42,489 bases of DNA, from contig WFNH01000107.1 of assembly GCA_015488685.1 (NCBI GenBank), forward strand, positions 1 to 42,489, in the 5' to 3' direction. The position numbers and the translations under genes were made by a program. Below are positions 1 through 8,339 of this stretch, piece by piece. The notes beneath the pieces were generated by a model. That model was not told the origin of the DNA. It searched no databases and was given only the letters and a program-made list of their open reading frames with translations. Each line of letters opens with the position of its first letter. The stretch's first letter is position 1. Source of the stretch: Marinosulfonomonas sp. GTDB lineage: Bacteria > Pseudomonadota > Alphaproteobacteria > Rhodobacterales > Rhodobacteraceae.

Positions 1-51
1 GCCGATCAGGACACCATGTCCGATACCGGATATGTAATGGCCCGTGTCCAT
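1..51 (-). CDS. tolA: TolA, N-terminal fragment (cut by window edge)
   Basis: Only the first 17 codons are present (reads MDTGHYISGIGHGVLIG), starting at ATG 51 just after the tolR stop. The sequence resembles the short cytoplasmic N-terminus before the single membrane anchor of alphaproteobacterial TolA, and the position directly after tolQ-tolR is where tolA is expected. TolA spans the periplasm and links the TolQR motor to TolB-Pal during cell constriction. The rest of the gene lies outside the window, so the call rests mainly on context. Confidence 0.75.
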   Translation of the reverse strand, partial: MDTGHYISGIGHGVLIG

Positions 52-54
52 CGG

Positions 55-528
55 TTAGCCGCCGTTGCCGTCAAGCGTCGGGCCACCGGTTTCCGTCACC
101 AGTCCGATGTTGGAAAACCCGCCCGCATTCAGCGCGCCCATGACCTGCACGACCTGCTCGTAAGCAATCGCCCCATCGGCCCGCAGGAACACCTTGTTGC
201 TGTCGCGTTCCGCCGCGATTGAACGCAGTTTCGGGATCAGCTGATCCATTCCGATTTCGGTTTCCTGCAACATGATCAGCCCGTCCGCCGTCAGCGTAAT
301 GGTCAGCGGTTCTTCCTGTTCTGCAGGCAGGGCCGTGGCCGCCGTTTTGGGCAGTTCCACCGGCACCCCGACCGTCACCAGTGGCGCCGCCACCATGAAT
401 ATGATCAACAACACCAGCATCACATCCACAAAAGGCGTGATGTTGATTTCGCTCATCGCTGCCGCGTTCCCGCTACGACGCCTTCTGCGACGTCGCCCGC
501 TCTGGTTTTTCTGGATTACCGATGCCAT
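55..528 (-). CDS. tolR: TolR, ExbD/TolR family proton-channel subunit
   Basis: A 157-residue protein of the usual TolR length. It has a basic N-terminus (an Arg run at about residues 12-18), then SEINITPFVDVMLVLLIIFM at residues 26-45, containing the conserved TM aspartate (D35) used in proton translocation, and then a periplasmic domain. With TolQ it forms the inner-membrane motor that energises TolA and Pal to keep the outer membrane attached at the septum. I chose ATG 528 because it lies 1 bp after the tolQ stop; the longer open frame upstream only overlaps tolQ out of frame. Confidence 0.95.
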   Translation of the reverse strand: MASVIQKNQSGRRRRRRRSGNAAAMSEINITPFVDVMLVLLIIFMVAAPLVTVGVPVELPKTAATALPAEQEEPLTITLTADGLIMLQETEIGMDQLIPKLRSIAAERDSNKVFLRADGAIAYEQVVQVMGALNAGGFSNIGLVTETGGPTLDGNGG

Positions 529-529
529 A

Positions 530-1225
530 TCAACTGTCCAACTGGCGGCTGAGGATGGTGGCGAATTCGTCGGCAAAGGCCTCGTAACCCGAAATGATCC
601 GGTCACTGTCGGCCGACAGTTTGTTATAGAACACCACCGCCGGAATCGCGGCCAGCAGGCCCATGCCGGTGGCAAGCAATGCCTCGGCGATGCCGGGCGC
701 GACCACGGCCAGATTGGTGCTTTGTTGCTGGGCAATCTCGATAAAGGCGTTCATGATGCCCCAGACTGTGCCAAACAGGCCGACAAAGGGGGCAGTTGAT
801 CCGACTGTGGCGATAAAGGACATGCCCGAATTCAGCCGCTCGGCCTCTTTCGCAATCGCCACGTCCATGGACCGGTCAATCCGCGCCTGCGCACCGGCAA
901 TCAACCCGCCATCCTCGCGGTGACTACGCCGCCATTCCATCATCCCTGCCGCGAAAATCTTTTCGGCGGGGCCTTCGGGGTTGGGGCCGATCTGGTCAAA
1001 CAATTCGTCCAGTGGCTCGCCCGACCAGAACTTGCGGTCGAATTCCTCGGCCTCGGCCCGTGTTTTGCGAAAGGTGATTATTTTGGTGATAATGATCGAC
1101 CATGACCAGAACGAGGCCACGATCAGCAACAACATCACCAGTTTTACAGTAAGGGTTGCGCGCAAGAAAAGCGCCAGAAACGAGAAATCAATCGCCTGCG
1201 CTGCTGCAAGGGTTTCAGTATCCAT
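530..1225 (-). CDS. tolQ: TolQ, MotA/TolQ/ExbB proton-channel family
   Basis: A 231-residue protein with a first TM segment near residues 27-50 (LVMLLLIVASFWSWSIIITK), a cytoplasmic stretch, and two further TM segments in the C-terminal half. The segment GSTAPFVGLFGTVWGIMNAF is the hallmark of the TolQ/ExbB family, and GIAEALLATGMGLLAAIPAV forms the last helix. It pairs with TolR to build the proton-driven Tol-Pal motor. The gene begins the tolQRA block; 125 bp separate it from ybgC upstream, with no clear terminator between them, so a promoter there or read-through from ybgC are both possible. Confidence 0.96.
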   Translation of the reverse strand: MDTETLAAAQAIDFSFLALFLRATLTVKLVMLLLIVASFWSWSIIITKIITFRKTRAEAEEFDRKFWSGEPLDELFDQIGPNPEGPAEKIFAAGMMEWRRSHREDGGLIAGAQARIDRSMDVAIAKEAERLNSGMSFIATVGSTAPFVGLFGTVWGIMNAFIEIAQQQSTNLAVVAPGIAEALLATGMGLLAAIPAVVFYNKLSADSDRIISGYEAFADEFATILSRQLDS

Positions 1226-1350
1226 ATGCCTGCTCTTTTTGTTCGGCCGCTCTGTCGGCGGCTCTGATTAAAGGCAGATATAGGGGATAAACACGGGGAA
1301 TGCTATCAATTGCGCGTCATTAAGGGGTAAAATCGGCAGATTTCGGGCGA

Positions 1351-1737
1351 TTAATGCAACAATTGGCGAATATTTGCTGGCATTCGGGCCACTTGCCCTG
1401 TGTCAGACACCACAACAACGGTCACTACGGCGTGGAATATCGCCTCTTCCCCGCGCTTGACCCATTGATCCATCACCAACCGCGCACCGGTGACCTGTAG
1501 CACATCAGTCTCCACCACCAGTTCATCGTCCAGATAGGCCGAAGACAGGTAATCGGCTTCAACGCGGCGCACCACGAAAACCTGCCCCTGCTCTTTCATC
1601 ACTTTCTGGTCAATCCCCAAGCCCCGCACCCAGTCAGAACGCGCCCGTTCGATATATCGCAGATAGTTGGCGTAATAGACGATACCGGCCATGTCGGTGT
1701 CCTCGTAATATACGCGTATGTCCAGCTTATGTGTCAT
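1351..1737 (-). CDS. ybgC: YbgC, Tol-Pal-associated acyl-CoA thioesterase
   Basis: A 128-residue hot-dog-fold thioesterase. Residues 9-28 carry the YbgC signature with the catalytic aspartate (VYYEDTDMAGIVYYANYLRY), followed by ERAR. The family hydrolyses acyl-CoA or acyl-ACP thioesters in the cytoplasm and is found with tol-pal genes across Proteobacteria, probably in phospholipid handling. Its start overlaps the end of the upstream hypothetical gene by 11 bp, which suggests translational coupling. Length is normal for the family. Confidence 0.95.
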   Translation of the reverse strand: MTHKLDIRVYYEDTDMAGIVYYANYLRYIERARSDWVRGLGIDQKVMKEQGQVFVVRRVEADYLSSAYLDDELVVETDVLQVTGARLVMDQWVKRGEEAIFHAVVTVVVVSDTGQVARMPANIRQLLH

Positions 1738-2362
1738 CCATCGCCCCTATCCGTGCAAACATGCGCAACGCATGGGATTTGTCATCCGCCGCGATTGGCA
1801 TAACCGGATCATAGGCCGCCCGCACCAGCGCCGCAATCTCGGGGCGCAAAATAACCGCACCGTTGTCGGGCAACACCGCGAGGGGGGAGCGGGTGGCAAA
1901 AGCCGCCTCAGACCACAACAAAACCGCCTGCACCGCTTGCCCCAGTGCAAGGGTATCGGCCGGCAGGTCCGCCATCGCCCCGCCCATGCGGATGAATACG
2001 AAACAAGCCTGAATGGCCCCGTCATTGTCAAACCTGAACGCGCGGTATTGCTGCGCGTCTGCTGCATTTAGCCGTTCGACCACACGCGCCAGATCGGGGA
2101 TCATTTCGTCCAGTCTGGGCACCTGAAGCAATTCGTCCCACTCGCGGAAAAAGAACATCATCAGGTTGGCACCCAGTTCCGCGTCGGTTTCGGCCATTTT
2201 GTGGCCCGCCAAAGTCACCACCGCCTCGATCGCGCCTTTGACAATCGAAAGGGTTTCGTCATTCACCCCAAACACCACCGGCACAATCGGACGGCCCCAG
2301 CGGGCAAAGTGATAAGTGCCGTCGGCGCTGGTGAAATGCTGTTCAATTTCGTCAGGAGTCAT
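1727..2362 (-). CDS. conserved hypothetical protein between ruvB and ybgC
   Basis: A 211-residue protein with no recognised catalytic motif. It appears soluble: there is no signal peptide or TM segment, and it is rich in Ala and acidic residues, with a phenylalanine-rich centre (MMFFFREWDELLQVP). The ATG at 2362 is preferred over a GTG one codon earlier. It follows ruvB by 54 bp and overlaps ybgC by 11 bp, so it is probably co-transcribed with both. From memory a protein of this size often sits here in Rhodobacterales, but I cannot name its family or assign a function. Confidence 0.8.
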   Translation of the reverse strand: MTPDEIEQHFTSADGTYHFARWGRPIVPVVFGVNDETLSIVKGAIEAVVTLAGHKMAETDAELGANLMMFFFREWDELLQVPRLDEMIPDLARVVERLNAADAQQYRAFRFDNDGAIQACFVFIRMGGAMADLPADTLALGQAVQAVLLWSEAAFATRSPLAVLPDNGAVILRPEIAALVRAAYDPVMPIAADDKSHALRMFARIGAMDDT

Positions 2363-2419
2363 CACATCTTTGTTCCATAAATATCCGCGCCGCAGGCATA
2401 GAATCTCTTCTGGCGAACC

Positions 2420-3439
2420 TCAACCAAACAAATCAGGATTGCTTTTGGGTGCAGCCATCCCCAGATGCCGCCACGCCTTTTCTGCCAGCATCCGCCCGCG
2501 CGGGGTGCGCTGTATCAGGCCCTGCTGCAACAGATAAGGCTCGATCACCTCTTCCAGCGCATCGCGGCTTTCGCTAAGCGCGGCCGACATGGTTTCAATC
2601 CCCACAGGCCCGCCCGCGTAATTTTCGGCGATCAAACGCAAGTAGCGCCGGTCGGCCCCGTCCAGCCCCAGATGGTCCACCCCCAAACGGGTCAGCGCAT
2701 TATCGGCCAAGGCTTGCGAAACCCTGCCGCCGGCCTCGACCGTGGCAAAATCCACCACGCGGCGCAGCAACCGGCCCGCGATCCGTGGTGTTCCCCGCGC
2801 CCGCCGCGCAATTTCACGCGCGCCGGAGTCTTCGCATTGCACGCCCAGCAGACGCGCGCCACGCACGACGATCTCGTGCAATTCATCCTCGGAATAAAAC
2901 TGTAACCGGACAGGTATACCGAAGCGGTCGCGCAGCGGCGTGGTCAGCAGGCCCAGCCGCGTTGTCGCCCCGACCAGCGTAAAGGGCTGCAATTCAATCC
3001 GCACCGTGCGCGCCGCAGGCCCCTCGCCAATCACCAGATCTAGTTCGAAATCCTCAAGCGCAGGATAGAGCACCTCTTCGACCACCGGATTAAGCCGGTG
3101 GATTTCGTCAATGAACAGCACATCCCCCCGTTCCAGATTGGTCAGGATCGCCGCCAGATCACCCGCCTTGGCCAATACGGGGCCAGATGTCATACGAAAA
3201 TTCACCCCCAGTTCGCGCGCCATGATCTGCGCCAGCGTGGTCTTGCCCAATCCGGGCGGGCCGTGGAACAACACATGATCCATCGCCTCTTTGCGCATCC
3301 GCGCGCTTTCGATGAACACCCGCAGGTTGGCGCGCGCTTCGGCCTGACCGATGAATTCATCCAGCACCTGCGGGCGCAAGGCACGATCCGCATCCTCGGG
3401 GCGCGGTTCGGGGCGCAATGTGGGGTCGGGTTCGGTCAT
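2420..3439 (-). CDS. ruvB: RuvB, Holliday-junction branch-migration ATPase
   Basis: A 339-residue protein of standard RuvB length. An AAA+ domain carries Walker [10 protein letters not shown] (about residues 60-68), Walker [10 protein letters not shown] and the sensor motif GATTRLG; a small lid domain and a C-terminal winged-helix DNA-binding domain (QRTPRGR) follow. Hexamers of RuvB bound to RuvA drive branch migration of Holliday junctions and hand them to RuvC. The start codon overlaps the stop of the GIY-YIG gene by 4 bp (ATGA), so ruvB translation is probably coupled to that extra gene rather than directly to ruvA. Confidence 0.98.
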   Translation of the reverse strand: MTEPDPTLRPEPRPEDADRALRPQVLDEFIGQAEARANLRVFIESARMRKEAMDHVLFHGPPGLGKTTLAQIMARELGVNFRMTSGPVLAKAGDLAAILTNLERGDVLFIDEIHRLNPVVEEVLYPALEDFELDLVIGEGPAARTVRIELQPFTLVGATTRLGLLTTPLRDRFGIPVRLQFYSEDELHEIVVRGARLLGVQCEDSGAREIARRARGTPRIAGRLLRRVVDFATVEAGGRVSQALADNALTRLGVDHLGLDGADRRYLRLIAENYAGGPVGIETMSAALSESRDALEEVIEPYLLQQGLIQRTPRGRMLAEKAWRHLGMAAPKSNPDLFG

Positions 3440-4320
3440 GCGTTCAATCCAAATTCACGAGTGTGGAGCCGGTCCATCCAACTGTGTTCCAGCTTGATCA
3501 CCTCATCAGGTTCGGCGTCCGGTGCAAGCAGTTGCAGGATAGAGAACCGGAAAGTCAATGGATCACGCTTGGCCAACTCCCGTGTCACCCCCCGTTCACC
3601 GGCCACATGTTCGCGCCAACGCCCCAACAGGTTCTCACCTCCATAGGCCGAACCAACATACCTTGCACCGTCTCGCTCATCGACAATCAGATAAACCCCG
3701 CGCCATTCTTTCAATCGCGCAGCCCAGTTTGCCGGAAGCGATCGCATCATTTGCCCTGAAACGATAAACTCGTGCCAGTGCGGCGCGGGCGAGATCAGCA
3801 TATTCTCCGCACTCAGCGCGACAATTTCAGCGTCCAGATTGCTGGCAACACGCACATAGGCACGACCGGCAGGAGCCGCGATCTGTAGCCGCCCCCTGAA
3901 CTGTTGCATTGCCTCCAATGGCAACATCGAAAACCTGAACTGGCTGCCGCCGGCCTGAATATGTTTTCCGGGGGATGTATCGGTCGCCCCGAATACAAAT
4001 TCCAGTTCCTCAAATCGCGGGTCGGAATAAATCTCGGCTTTTGGCAATTCTACGGCGCTTACCTTGCCAAGTCCGACGAATAAAAGATTACCATTTTCAA
4101 TTCGAACAAAGGTTGCCGCGAAGGGGCGGTTTAGCAATGTCGCCGTCGCCTGCGCGCTATGGACGCTGTTGTATGCTTCAAACAACTCAGGGCGCTCGCC
4201 CGCCAGATGGGGGAGCAACCGGCGCAGTCTTGGAATAGTCGTTGTGTGCAGGATCAATGACACATCTCCGGGCGATATTCCCTCGTCTTCCAGAACTGTA
4301 TTGAGCCTGAATACACTCAT
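3436..4320 (-). CDS. GIY-YIG nuclease family protein inserted between ruvA and ruvB
   Basis: A 294-residue protein. The C-terminal third is a GIY-YIG domain: GVYLI at residues 208-212, YVGSAYG at 221-227, the conserved arginine region LLGRWREH (R234/R236) and a likely metal-binding glutamate E278 ([10 protein letters not shown]), ending REFGLNA. The N-terminal ~200 residues match, from memory, the leader region of a sporadic GIY-YIG family, with conserved pieces such as FEAYNSVHS and [14 protein letters not shown] enzymes cut DNA with one divalent metal; the substrate here is unknown. The gene begins 3 bp after the ruvA stop and overlaps ruvB by 4 bp, so it is a fully integrated operon member. 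It looks more A+T-rich than ruvA and ruvB, which fits later acquisition. Confidence 0.85.
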   Translation of the reverse strand: MSVFRLNTVLEDEGISPGDVSLILHTTTIPRLRRLLPHLAGERPELFEAYNSVHSAQATATLLNRPFAATFVRIENGNLLFVGLGKVSAVELPKAEIYSDPRFEELEFVFGATDTSPGKHIQAGGSQFRFSMLPLEAMQQFRGRLQIAAPAGRAYVRVASNLDAEIVALSAENMLISPAPHWHEFIVSGQMMRSLPANWAARLKEWRGVYLIVDERDGARYVGSAYGGENLLGRWREHVAGERGVTRELAKRDPLTFRFSILQLLAPDAEPDEVIKLEHSWMDRLHTREFGLNA

Positions 4321-4323
4321 CCC

Positions 4324-4986
4324 CTACCCCTTTGGTGCCAGCAGTTTCAGCGCCGCGCGGATCAGGTTGGGCGTGTCGGCATCGGGGTTTTCGCCCGCCG
4401 CCTGCGCCACTGCCATTGAAGCATCTGCCGGGGCATAGCCAAGGTTACCCAAGGCCGACAAAGCCTCGCTCTGGGCCGCGGCCGGTGTTGGCGCGGCGGC
4501 CGGAACCACGGGAGTTTCGATCACTTCGGCTTCGGCTACCACATCGCCCTGCGCGGCCGCCATCGTGCCGCCCATCGCCATTACGACCGGCGCTTTGTCT
4601 TTCAGTTCCAGCACGACCCGTTGCGCGGTTTTCGGGCCAACACCCTTGGCCGCTTTCACCGCATTTATATCGCCCAAGGCAATCGCGCGGCTGACGCCTT
4701 CTGCCCCAAGCGTGCCCAGAATGGCCATCGAGGCCTTGGCACCGATCCCCTGAACGCCCATCAGCAAGCGGTGCCATTCCTTTTCCAGCAAGGTGGTAAA
4801 ACCGAACAATTGCAGATTATCCTCGCGCACCAGCAGATCGGTGAACAGCGCCAGCGCCTCGCCATTGGCGGGCAAGGTCGCCATCGTGCGATCCGAGACA
4901 TAAACGATATAGCCAACCCCGCGCACGTCGATCAGAATGTGATCGCCCGCGCGATATTCCAGCCGCCCCGAAATCTTGCCGATCAT
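4324..4986 (-). CDS. ruvA: RuvA, Holliday-junction recognition subunit
   Basis: A 220-residue protein. It starts [11 protein letters not shown] with the OB-fold domain, has a helix-hairpin-helix region with [14 protein letters not shown], and an Ala/Pro-rich linker before the C-terminal domain III that contacts RuvB. RuvA tetramers clamp the four-way junction flat and recruit RuvB rings. ATG 4986 is preferred over a start 63 bp upstream because it overlaps the ruvC stop by 4 bp (ATGA) and matches the family N-terminus. The linker looks somewhat long, which is within the range I know for alphaproteobacteria. Confidence 0.97.
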   Translation of the reverse strand: MIGKISGRLEYRAGDHILIDVRGVGYIVYVSDRTMATLPANGEALALFTDLLVREDNLQLFGFTTLLEKEWHRLLMGVQGIGAKASMAILGTLGAEGVSRAIALGDINAVKAAKGVGPKTAQRVVLELKDKAPVVMAMGGTMAAAQGDVVAEAEVIETPVVPAAAPTPAAAQSEALSALGNLGYAPADASMAVAQAAGENPDADTPNLIRAALKLLAPKG

Positions 4987-5489
4987 GCGCTTGCCCTTTT
5001 CAGTGCTGCCTCGTAATGCCCCGCCGATTGCACGTGATGCGCATGGCAAATCGCAATCGCCAAAGCATCCGCCGCGTCCGGTCCGACCAGTTCTACACCG
5101 GGCAGTTGCAGCCGCACCATATGCGCCACCTGCCCCTTGTCGGCATGACCCACACCGACAACTGTCTTTTTGACCTTGTTCGGCGCGTATTCACCGACAC
5201 TCAAACCCGCTTGCGCCGGAACCAGCATGGCAATGCCGCGCGCCTGCCCCAGCTTCAGGGTGCCCGCGCCATCCTTGTTGACAAAGGTCTGCTCAACCGC
5301 CGCCGCATCGGGGGAAAACCGCGCCATGATTTCGCTGAGTTGCACATGCAGCGACAACAGACGCGCCGCCAGATCATCGCCGGTGGAATGGCAAACGCCA
5401 TTGCCCACATGCCCCAAACGGGAACCGGCAACGTCAATCACCCCCCAGCCAAGGTTTCGCAACCCCGGATCAATTCCGATAACGCGCAT
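4983..5489 (-). CDS. ruvC: RuvC, Holliday-junction resolvase
   Basis: A 168-residue RNase H-fold endonuclease. The four acidic catalytic residues appear as D7 (VIGIDPG), E66 ([11 protein letters not shown]), D138 and D141 ([17 protein letters not shown]). It resolves junctions processed by RuvAB. ATG 5489 has a strong ribosome-binding site (GAGGAG, 4 nt upstream) and gives the standard [10 protein letters not shown]-terminus; the 17-codon longer frame is not supported. It is the first gene of the leftward ruvC-ruvA-nuclease-ruvB operon. Confidence 0.97.
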   Translation of the reverse strand: MRVIGIDPGLRNLGWGVIDVAGSRLGHVGNGVCHSTGDDLAARLLSLHVQLSEIMARFSPDAAAVEQTFVNKDGAGTLKLGQARGIAMLVPAQAGLSVGEYAPNKVKKTVVGVGHADKGQVAHMVRLQLPGVELVGPDAADALAIAICHAHHVQSAGHYEAALKRASA

Positions 5490-5832
5490 ACTGCTCCTCG
5501 CTGCCGCCGGCTTTTGTTGCCTTTGCGCAACGTCTAGCACGAAAGGGGAACATTTGCCAAATGGAAAGCTGTGTGAACAAAGAATAAATATTCTGCCCGA
5601 TTTACCGGATTCACGGCAAAATTCGACATTCCGCAGGCCAAATACGACCTCCTCGCGTCTTGATTTTGCCTTAATTTACAACCCATTAACCGCCTTTTCA
5701 GCCATGCACAAAACGCATATTGGGTATGCGGTTTCACCGGCTTGTTTGGTCATGGGGCAAGGACTAGATGCCGTTTCAGTAATTAACGACAGCACATCGC
5801 TGCATCCAACACCCGAAAAAAGGAAGACGAAT
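5490..5832. other. intergenic region between divergent ruvC and the DUF1127 gene
   Basis: There are 343 bp without a convincing gene. The stretch is A+T-rich in the middle (around 5600-5700) and must hold the leftward ruvC promoter and the rightward promoter of the DUF1127 gene. The only clear structure is the inverted repeat at 5710-5734, listed separately. An open frame runs through the region but lacks a ribosome-binding site and family resemblance. Confidence 0.6.
5710..5734. promoter_or_regulatory. inverted repeat upstream of the DUF1127 gene
   Basis: Two 10-bp arms (AAAACGCATA and TATGCGGTTT) with a single mismatch are separated by 5 nt. The dyad lies about 100 bp upstream of the DUF1127 start and could be a protein-binding site or a small hairpin. 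No T-run follows, so it is not a typical terminator. Confidence 0.4.
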
Positions 5833-6066
5833 ATGACTGCCTATAACAACACCCGTCTGCTGGTCGACGGTGCACGCGGTTCCGATCTGGGCATTTCCCG
5901 CGCAGTATACCGCCTGACCACATTCATCGCCGATCTTGGCACGTCTTTTGCCAACTGGAATAGCGCCCGCAAAACCCGTGCCGAATTGTCCAAACTATCG
6001 GACCATGCGCTAGAAGATATCGGCCTGACCCGTGGCGACATCCCCTATCTGACAATGCACAGATAG
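5833..6066 (+). CDS. DUF1127 small protein
   Basis: A 77-residue protein whose C-terminal half carries the DUF1127 motif: NWNSARKTRAELSKLSDHAL followed by EDIGLTRGDI. Proteins of this family are small, Arg-rich and common in alphaproteobacteria; some influence RNA or phosphate- and stress-related regulation, but the role of this one is not known. ATG 5833 has an AGGAAG ribosome-binding site 6 nt upstream. It is monocistronic and followed by a strong hairpin terminator. Confidence 0.88.
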   Translation: MTAYNNTRLLVDGARGSDLGISRAVYRLTTFIADLGTSFANWNSARKTRAELSKLSDHALEDIGLTRGDIPYLTMHR

Positions 6067-6088
6067 GTTTCATTGGTAGAAAACACAA

Positions 6089-6118
6089 AAAAGCCGCGCT
6101 AATCATAGCGCGGCTTTT
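6089..6118. terminator. bidirectional intrinsic terminator
   Basis: A 12-bp perfect stem (AAAAGCCGCGCT with AGCGCGGCTTTT, loop of 6 nt) lies between the convergent DUF1127 gene (ends 6066) and the small membrane protein gene (ends 6140). A-rich and T-rich flanks make it work in both directions. Confidence 0.9.
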
Positions 6119-6139
6119 CCGTATTTTTGATCGCTTATC

Positions 6140-6487
6140 TTAGTGTATCAGTGAATTAATCTGGCCAGCAATCCATTTTGTCAAAGGATCGGCAGACATT
6201 GCATATGCGCCGGCCTGCTCGACAACTGTGCCGGTCTGCAGTTTTTCAACACGATCGTTGAATGTTGCTTCACCCAGTTGAACCAGCAGGAACCCTTTGA
6301 AGATAAAGAAGGCAACAAAACACAGCGCAATACCCTTCCAAGGAAAACGCGGACCGCTACGCCGAACTTTGGCGACAATCAAGCCGTCATGATTCACCGA
6401 TGCAACATATCCGTTCGCAAGCTTGTTGTGACGCTTGTTGATGCGTTTCACCCGCTTACCGAAATCTTTCATTTGTGGGTCAGCCAT
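6140..6487 (-). CDS. small single-pass membrane protein, hypothetical
   Basis: A 115-residue protein. A basic N-terminal cytoplasmic part (MKDFGKRVKRINKRHNKLA) is followed by one TM segment (GIALCFVAFFIFKGFLLVQL, about residues 51-70) and a C-terminal part of about 45 residues. The ATG at 6487 is preferred over a longer frame upstream that has non-coding character. No known family is recognised; Rhodobacterales genomes commonly carry similar small anchored proteins. It ends at the bidirectional terminator and appears monocistronic. Confidence 0.75.
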   Translation of the reverse strand: MADPQMKDFGKRVKRINKRHNKLANGYVASVNHDGLIVAKVRRSGPRFPWKGIALCFVAFFIFKGFLLVQLGEATFNDRVEKLQTGTVVEQAGAYAMSADPLTKWIAGQINSLIH

Positions 6488-6582
6488 AATAGCCTCACTA
6501 TTTATCCAAGAAATTTTACAAGAACGCCTAATTATGGCGTAATTTGGACGATTATGGCGTTTTACGCTGTGATATACAATGG

Positions 6583-7458
6583 TTAAGCGGGTTTCCGCCG
6601 TAATAATAACGTCGTCCACTCGCCATTTTCGCGCCTCTCGGCCAATTCAAACCCGCTATGCGTGTAAATATTAACAACTTCTTGCGCTTGTTCGTTCAAA
6701 ATACCCGAAAGGATCGCATATCCACCATTTTTGACCGAATCGTCCATATCCGGCGCCAGACTGATCAGCGGGCCTTTCAAAATATTGGCAAAGACCAGAT
6801 CAAAGGGCGCGGCCTGTTTTAATTCCGGCGCGTCAAACCCCGCCGCTTCCACACACATCACCCGCCCGTCCAGATCATTGCTGGCCACATTGGCGCGGGC
6901 CACATCCACCGCCTGTGCGTCGATATCGCTGGCCAGCACCGGATTGGGCCAGATTTTCGCCGCCGCCATCGCCAACACCGCCGTGCCACAGCCGATGTCG
7001 GCCACATTTTCACCGACAAAGCCGTCCTTCGCCAACTGGTCCAGCACCTGCAAACAGCCCAATGTGGTGCCGTGGTGACCGGTGCCAAAGGCCATCGCCG
7101 CCTCGATCAACAGCGCGATTGAACCTTCTGGCACCTTGTCAGCGTCATGGTTGCCATAAACAAAGAACCGCCCCGCCTGCACCGGCGACAATTCGCGCCG
7201 CACATGCGCCACCCAGTCGACCTCGGGCAGTTCCGACACCACAAAAGGTTTCGCATCAAAAGCGGCGGCCAGCAGTGCCAGTCCTGCTTCGTCCGGTTTC
7301 TCGACGAAATAGCCACCGACCTCCCATATGCCCGAGCCGTCTTCGACCTCGAACACCCCGACGCCGGTGGGTTCCGGATCCAACCGCTCCAGCGCCTCGC
7401 CCAGCGCATCGGCCGGTTGCTGCCCGTTCAAGGTGGTCAGGGCTGTGAATGTGGGCAT
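6583..7458 (-). CDS. prmA: ribosomal protein L11 methyltransferase PrmA
   Basis: A 291-residue protein. The N-terminal substrate-recognition domain is followed by a class I SAM-dependent methyltransferase domain with AFGTGHHGTTLGCLQ, motif I VADIGCGTAVLAMAAAK, an acidic end of strand 2 (ASDID) and the FANILKGPL motif of PrmA. It methylates L11 on the large ribosomal subunit; the modification is usually dispensable for growth. ATG 7458 has GGAGAA 6 nt upstream, and the longer frame is not supported. The gene stands alone. Confidence 0.95.
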   Translation of the reverse strand: MPTFTALTTLNGQQPADALGEALERLDPEPTGVGVFEVEDGSGIWEVGGYFVEKPDEAGLALLAAAFDAKPFVVSELPEVDWVAHVRRELSPVQAGRFFVYGNHDADKVPEGSIALLIEAAMAFGTGHHGTTLGCLQVLDQLAKDGFVGENVADIGCGTAVLAMAAAKIWPNPVLASDIDAQAVDVARANVASNDLDGRVMCVEAAGFDAPELKQAAPFDLVFANILKGPLISLAPDMDDSVKNGGYAILSGILNEQAQEVVNIYTHSGFELAERRENGEWTTLLLRRKPA

Positions 7459-7556
7459 GATGTTCTCCGGAATTGGGATGTTTTCACTGGATTGGGTTTG
7501 ACCAGATACGCAATGTGTATCCAAGGCCGGAACAGATTAAAAGGCGTGTTTGCCCC

Positions 7557-7647
7557 CGTAGGGTGGGGTTTTACCCCACCGTCTGTGATCCATATCTTGC
7601 GCATTGCCTGATAATTCCACCAAAGGCGGAGTGAACCCCGCCCTACG
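7557..7647. repeat. inverted repeat element with GTAGGG(T/C)GGGG ends
   Basis: The element begins CGTAGGGTGGGGTTTT and ends AACCCCGCCCTACG, so its outer ends are inverted copies with one mismatch. The left end is itself a hairpin (GGTGGGG, TTTTA, CCCCACC type). Total length is about 91 bp. Such GTAGGGTGGGG elements are, from memory, dispersed repeats in many bacterial genomes (REP/MITE-like). Its right end covers the last codon and stop of msrA. Confidence 0.65.
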
Positions 7648-8287
7648 ATCCGATCGGGCAACTTACCCCTGTGCCGCCAATGCCGCAATAACCGGCGGGG
7701 TTCTTGGCCAGATATTGCTGGTGATAATCCTCGGCATAGTAAAATTCCGGTGCCAGCAGGATTTCGGTTGAAACCGCCCCGAACCCGGCCTCTTCCAGTC
7801 TGGGTGCAAAGGCGAAGCGGCTGGCTTCGGCCTGTGCCAGCTGTTCGCCGGTATAGGTATAGATGCCCGACCGATACTGCGTGCCGCGATCATTGCCTTG
7901 CCGCATGCCCTGGGTCGGGTCATGCCCTTCCCAAAAGGTTTTCAGCAGGGCATCATAAGACACCACCGCCGGATCATAGATCAGACGCACCACTTCGTTA
8001 TGGCCGGTTTGTCCGGTGCAAACCTCGTCATAACTCGGGTTTGGGGTATGGCCCCCCGCATAGCCCACCATCGTCAGCCAGACACCTTCGATCTGCCAGA
8101 ATATCCGCTCTACCCCCCAGAAACAGCCCATGCCGAACATTGCCTGTTCCATGCCCTCGGGCACGTCGGACTTTAACGGGCAGGCGGTCAGAAAATGGGT
8201 TTCGGCCGTCGGGATCGGGTCGGGTCGGCCCGGCAGGGCGTTTTCGGGCGAAACCATTTTTGACTTCTTGTGCAGCATGGAAAACAT
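7643..8287 (-). CDS. msrA: peptide methionine-S-sulfoxide reductase MsrA
   Basis: A 214-residue protein with the MsrA signature [10 protein letters not shown], catalytic Cys55, then [25 protein letters not shown] and the C-terminal [15 protein letters not shown], which contains candidate resolving cysteines. It reduces the S-epimer of methionine sulfoxide in proteins with thioredoxin. ATG 8287 has AAGGAG 7 nt upstream. The stop codon lies inside the terminal repeat of the 7557-7647 element, so the extreme C-terminus (PIGS) may have been shaped by that insertion. The MFS gene lies 52 bp upstream in the same direction. Confidence 0.96.
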   Translation of the reverse strand: MFSMLHKKSKMVSPENALPGRPDPIPTAETHFLTACPLKSDVPEGMEQAMFGMGCFWGVERIFWQIEGVWLTMVGYAGGHTPNPSYDEVCTGQTGHNEVVRLIYDPAVVSYDALLKTFWEGHDPTQGMRQGNDRGTQYRSGIYTYTGEQLAQAEASRFAFAPRLEEAGFGAVSTEILLAPEFYYAEDYHQQYLAKNPAGYCGIGGTGVSCPIGS

Positions 8288-8339
8288 CGGCGCTCCTTCG
8301 GGTTGTTGCCTGGAACATAGGCATAAAACCCCCGCAGTG

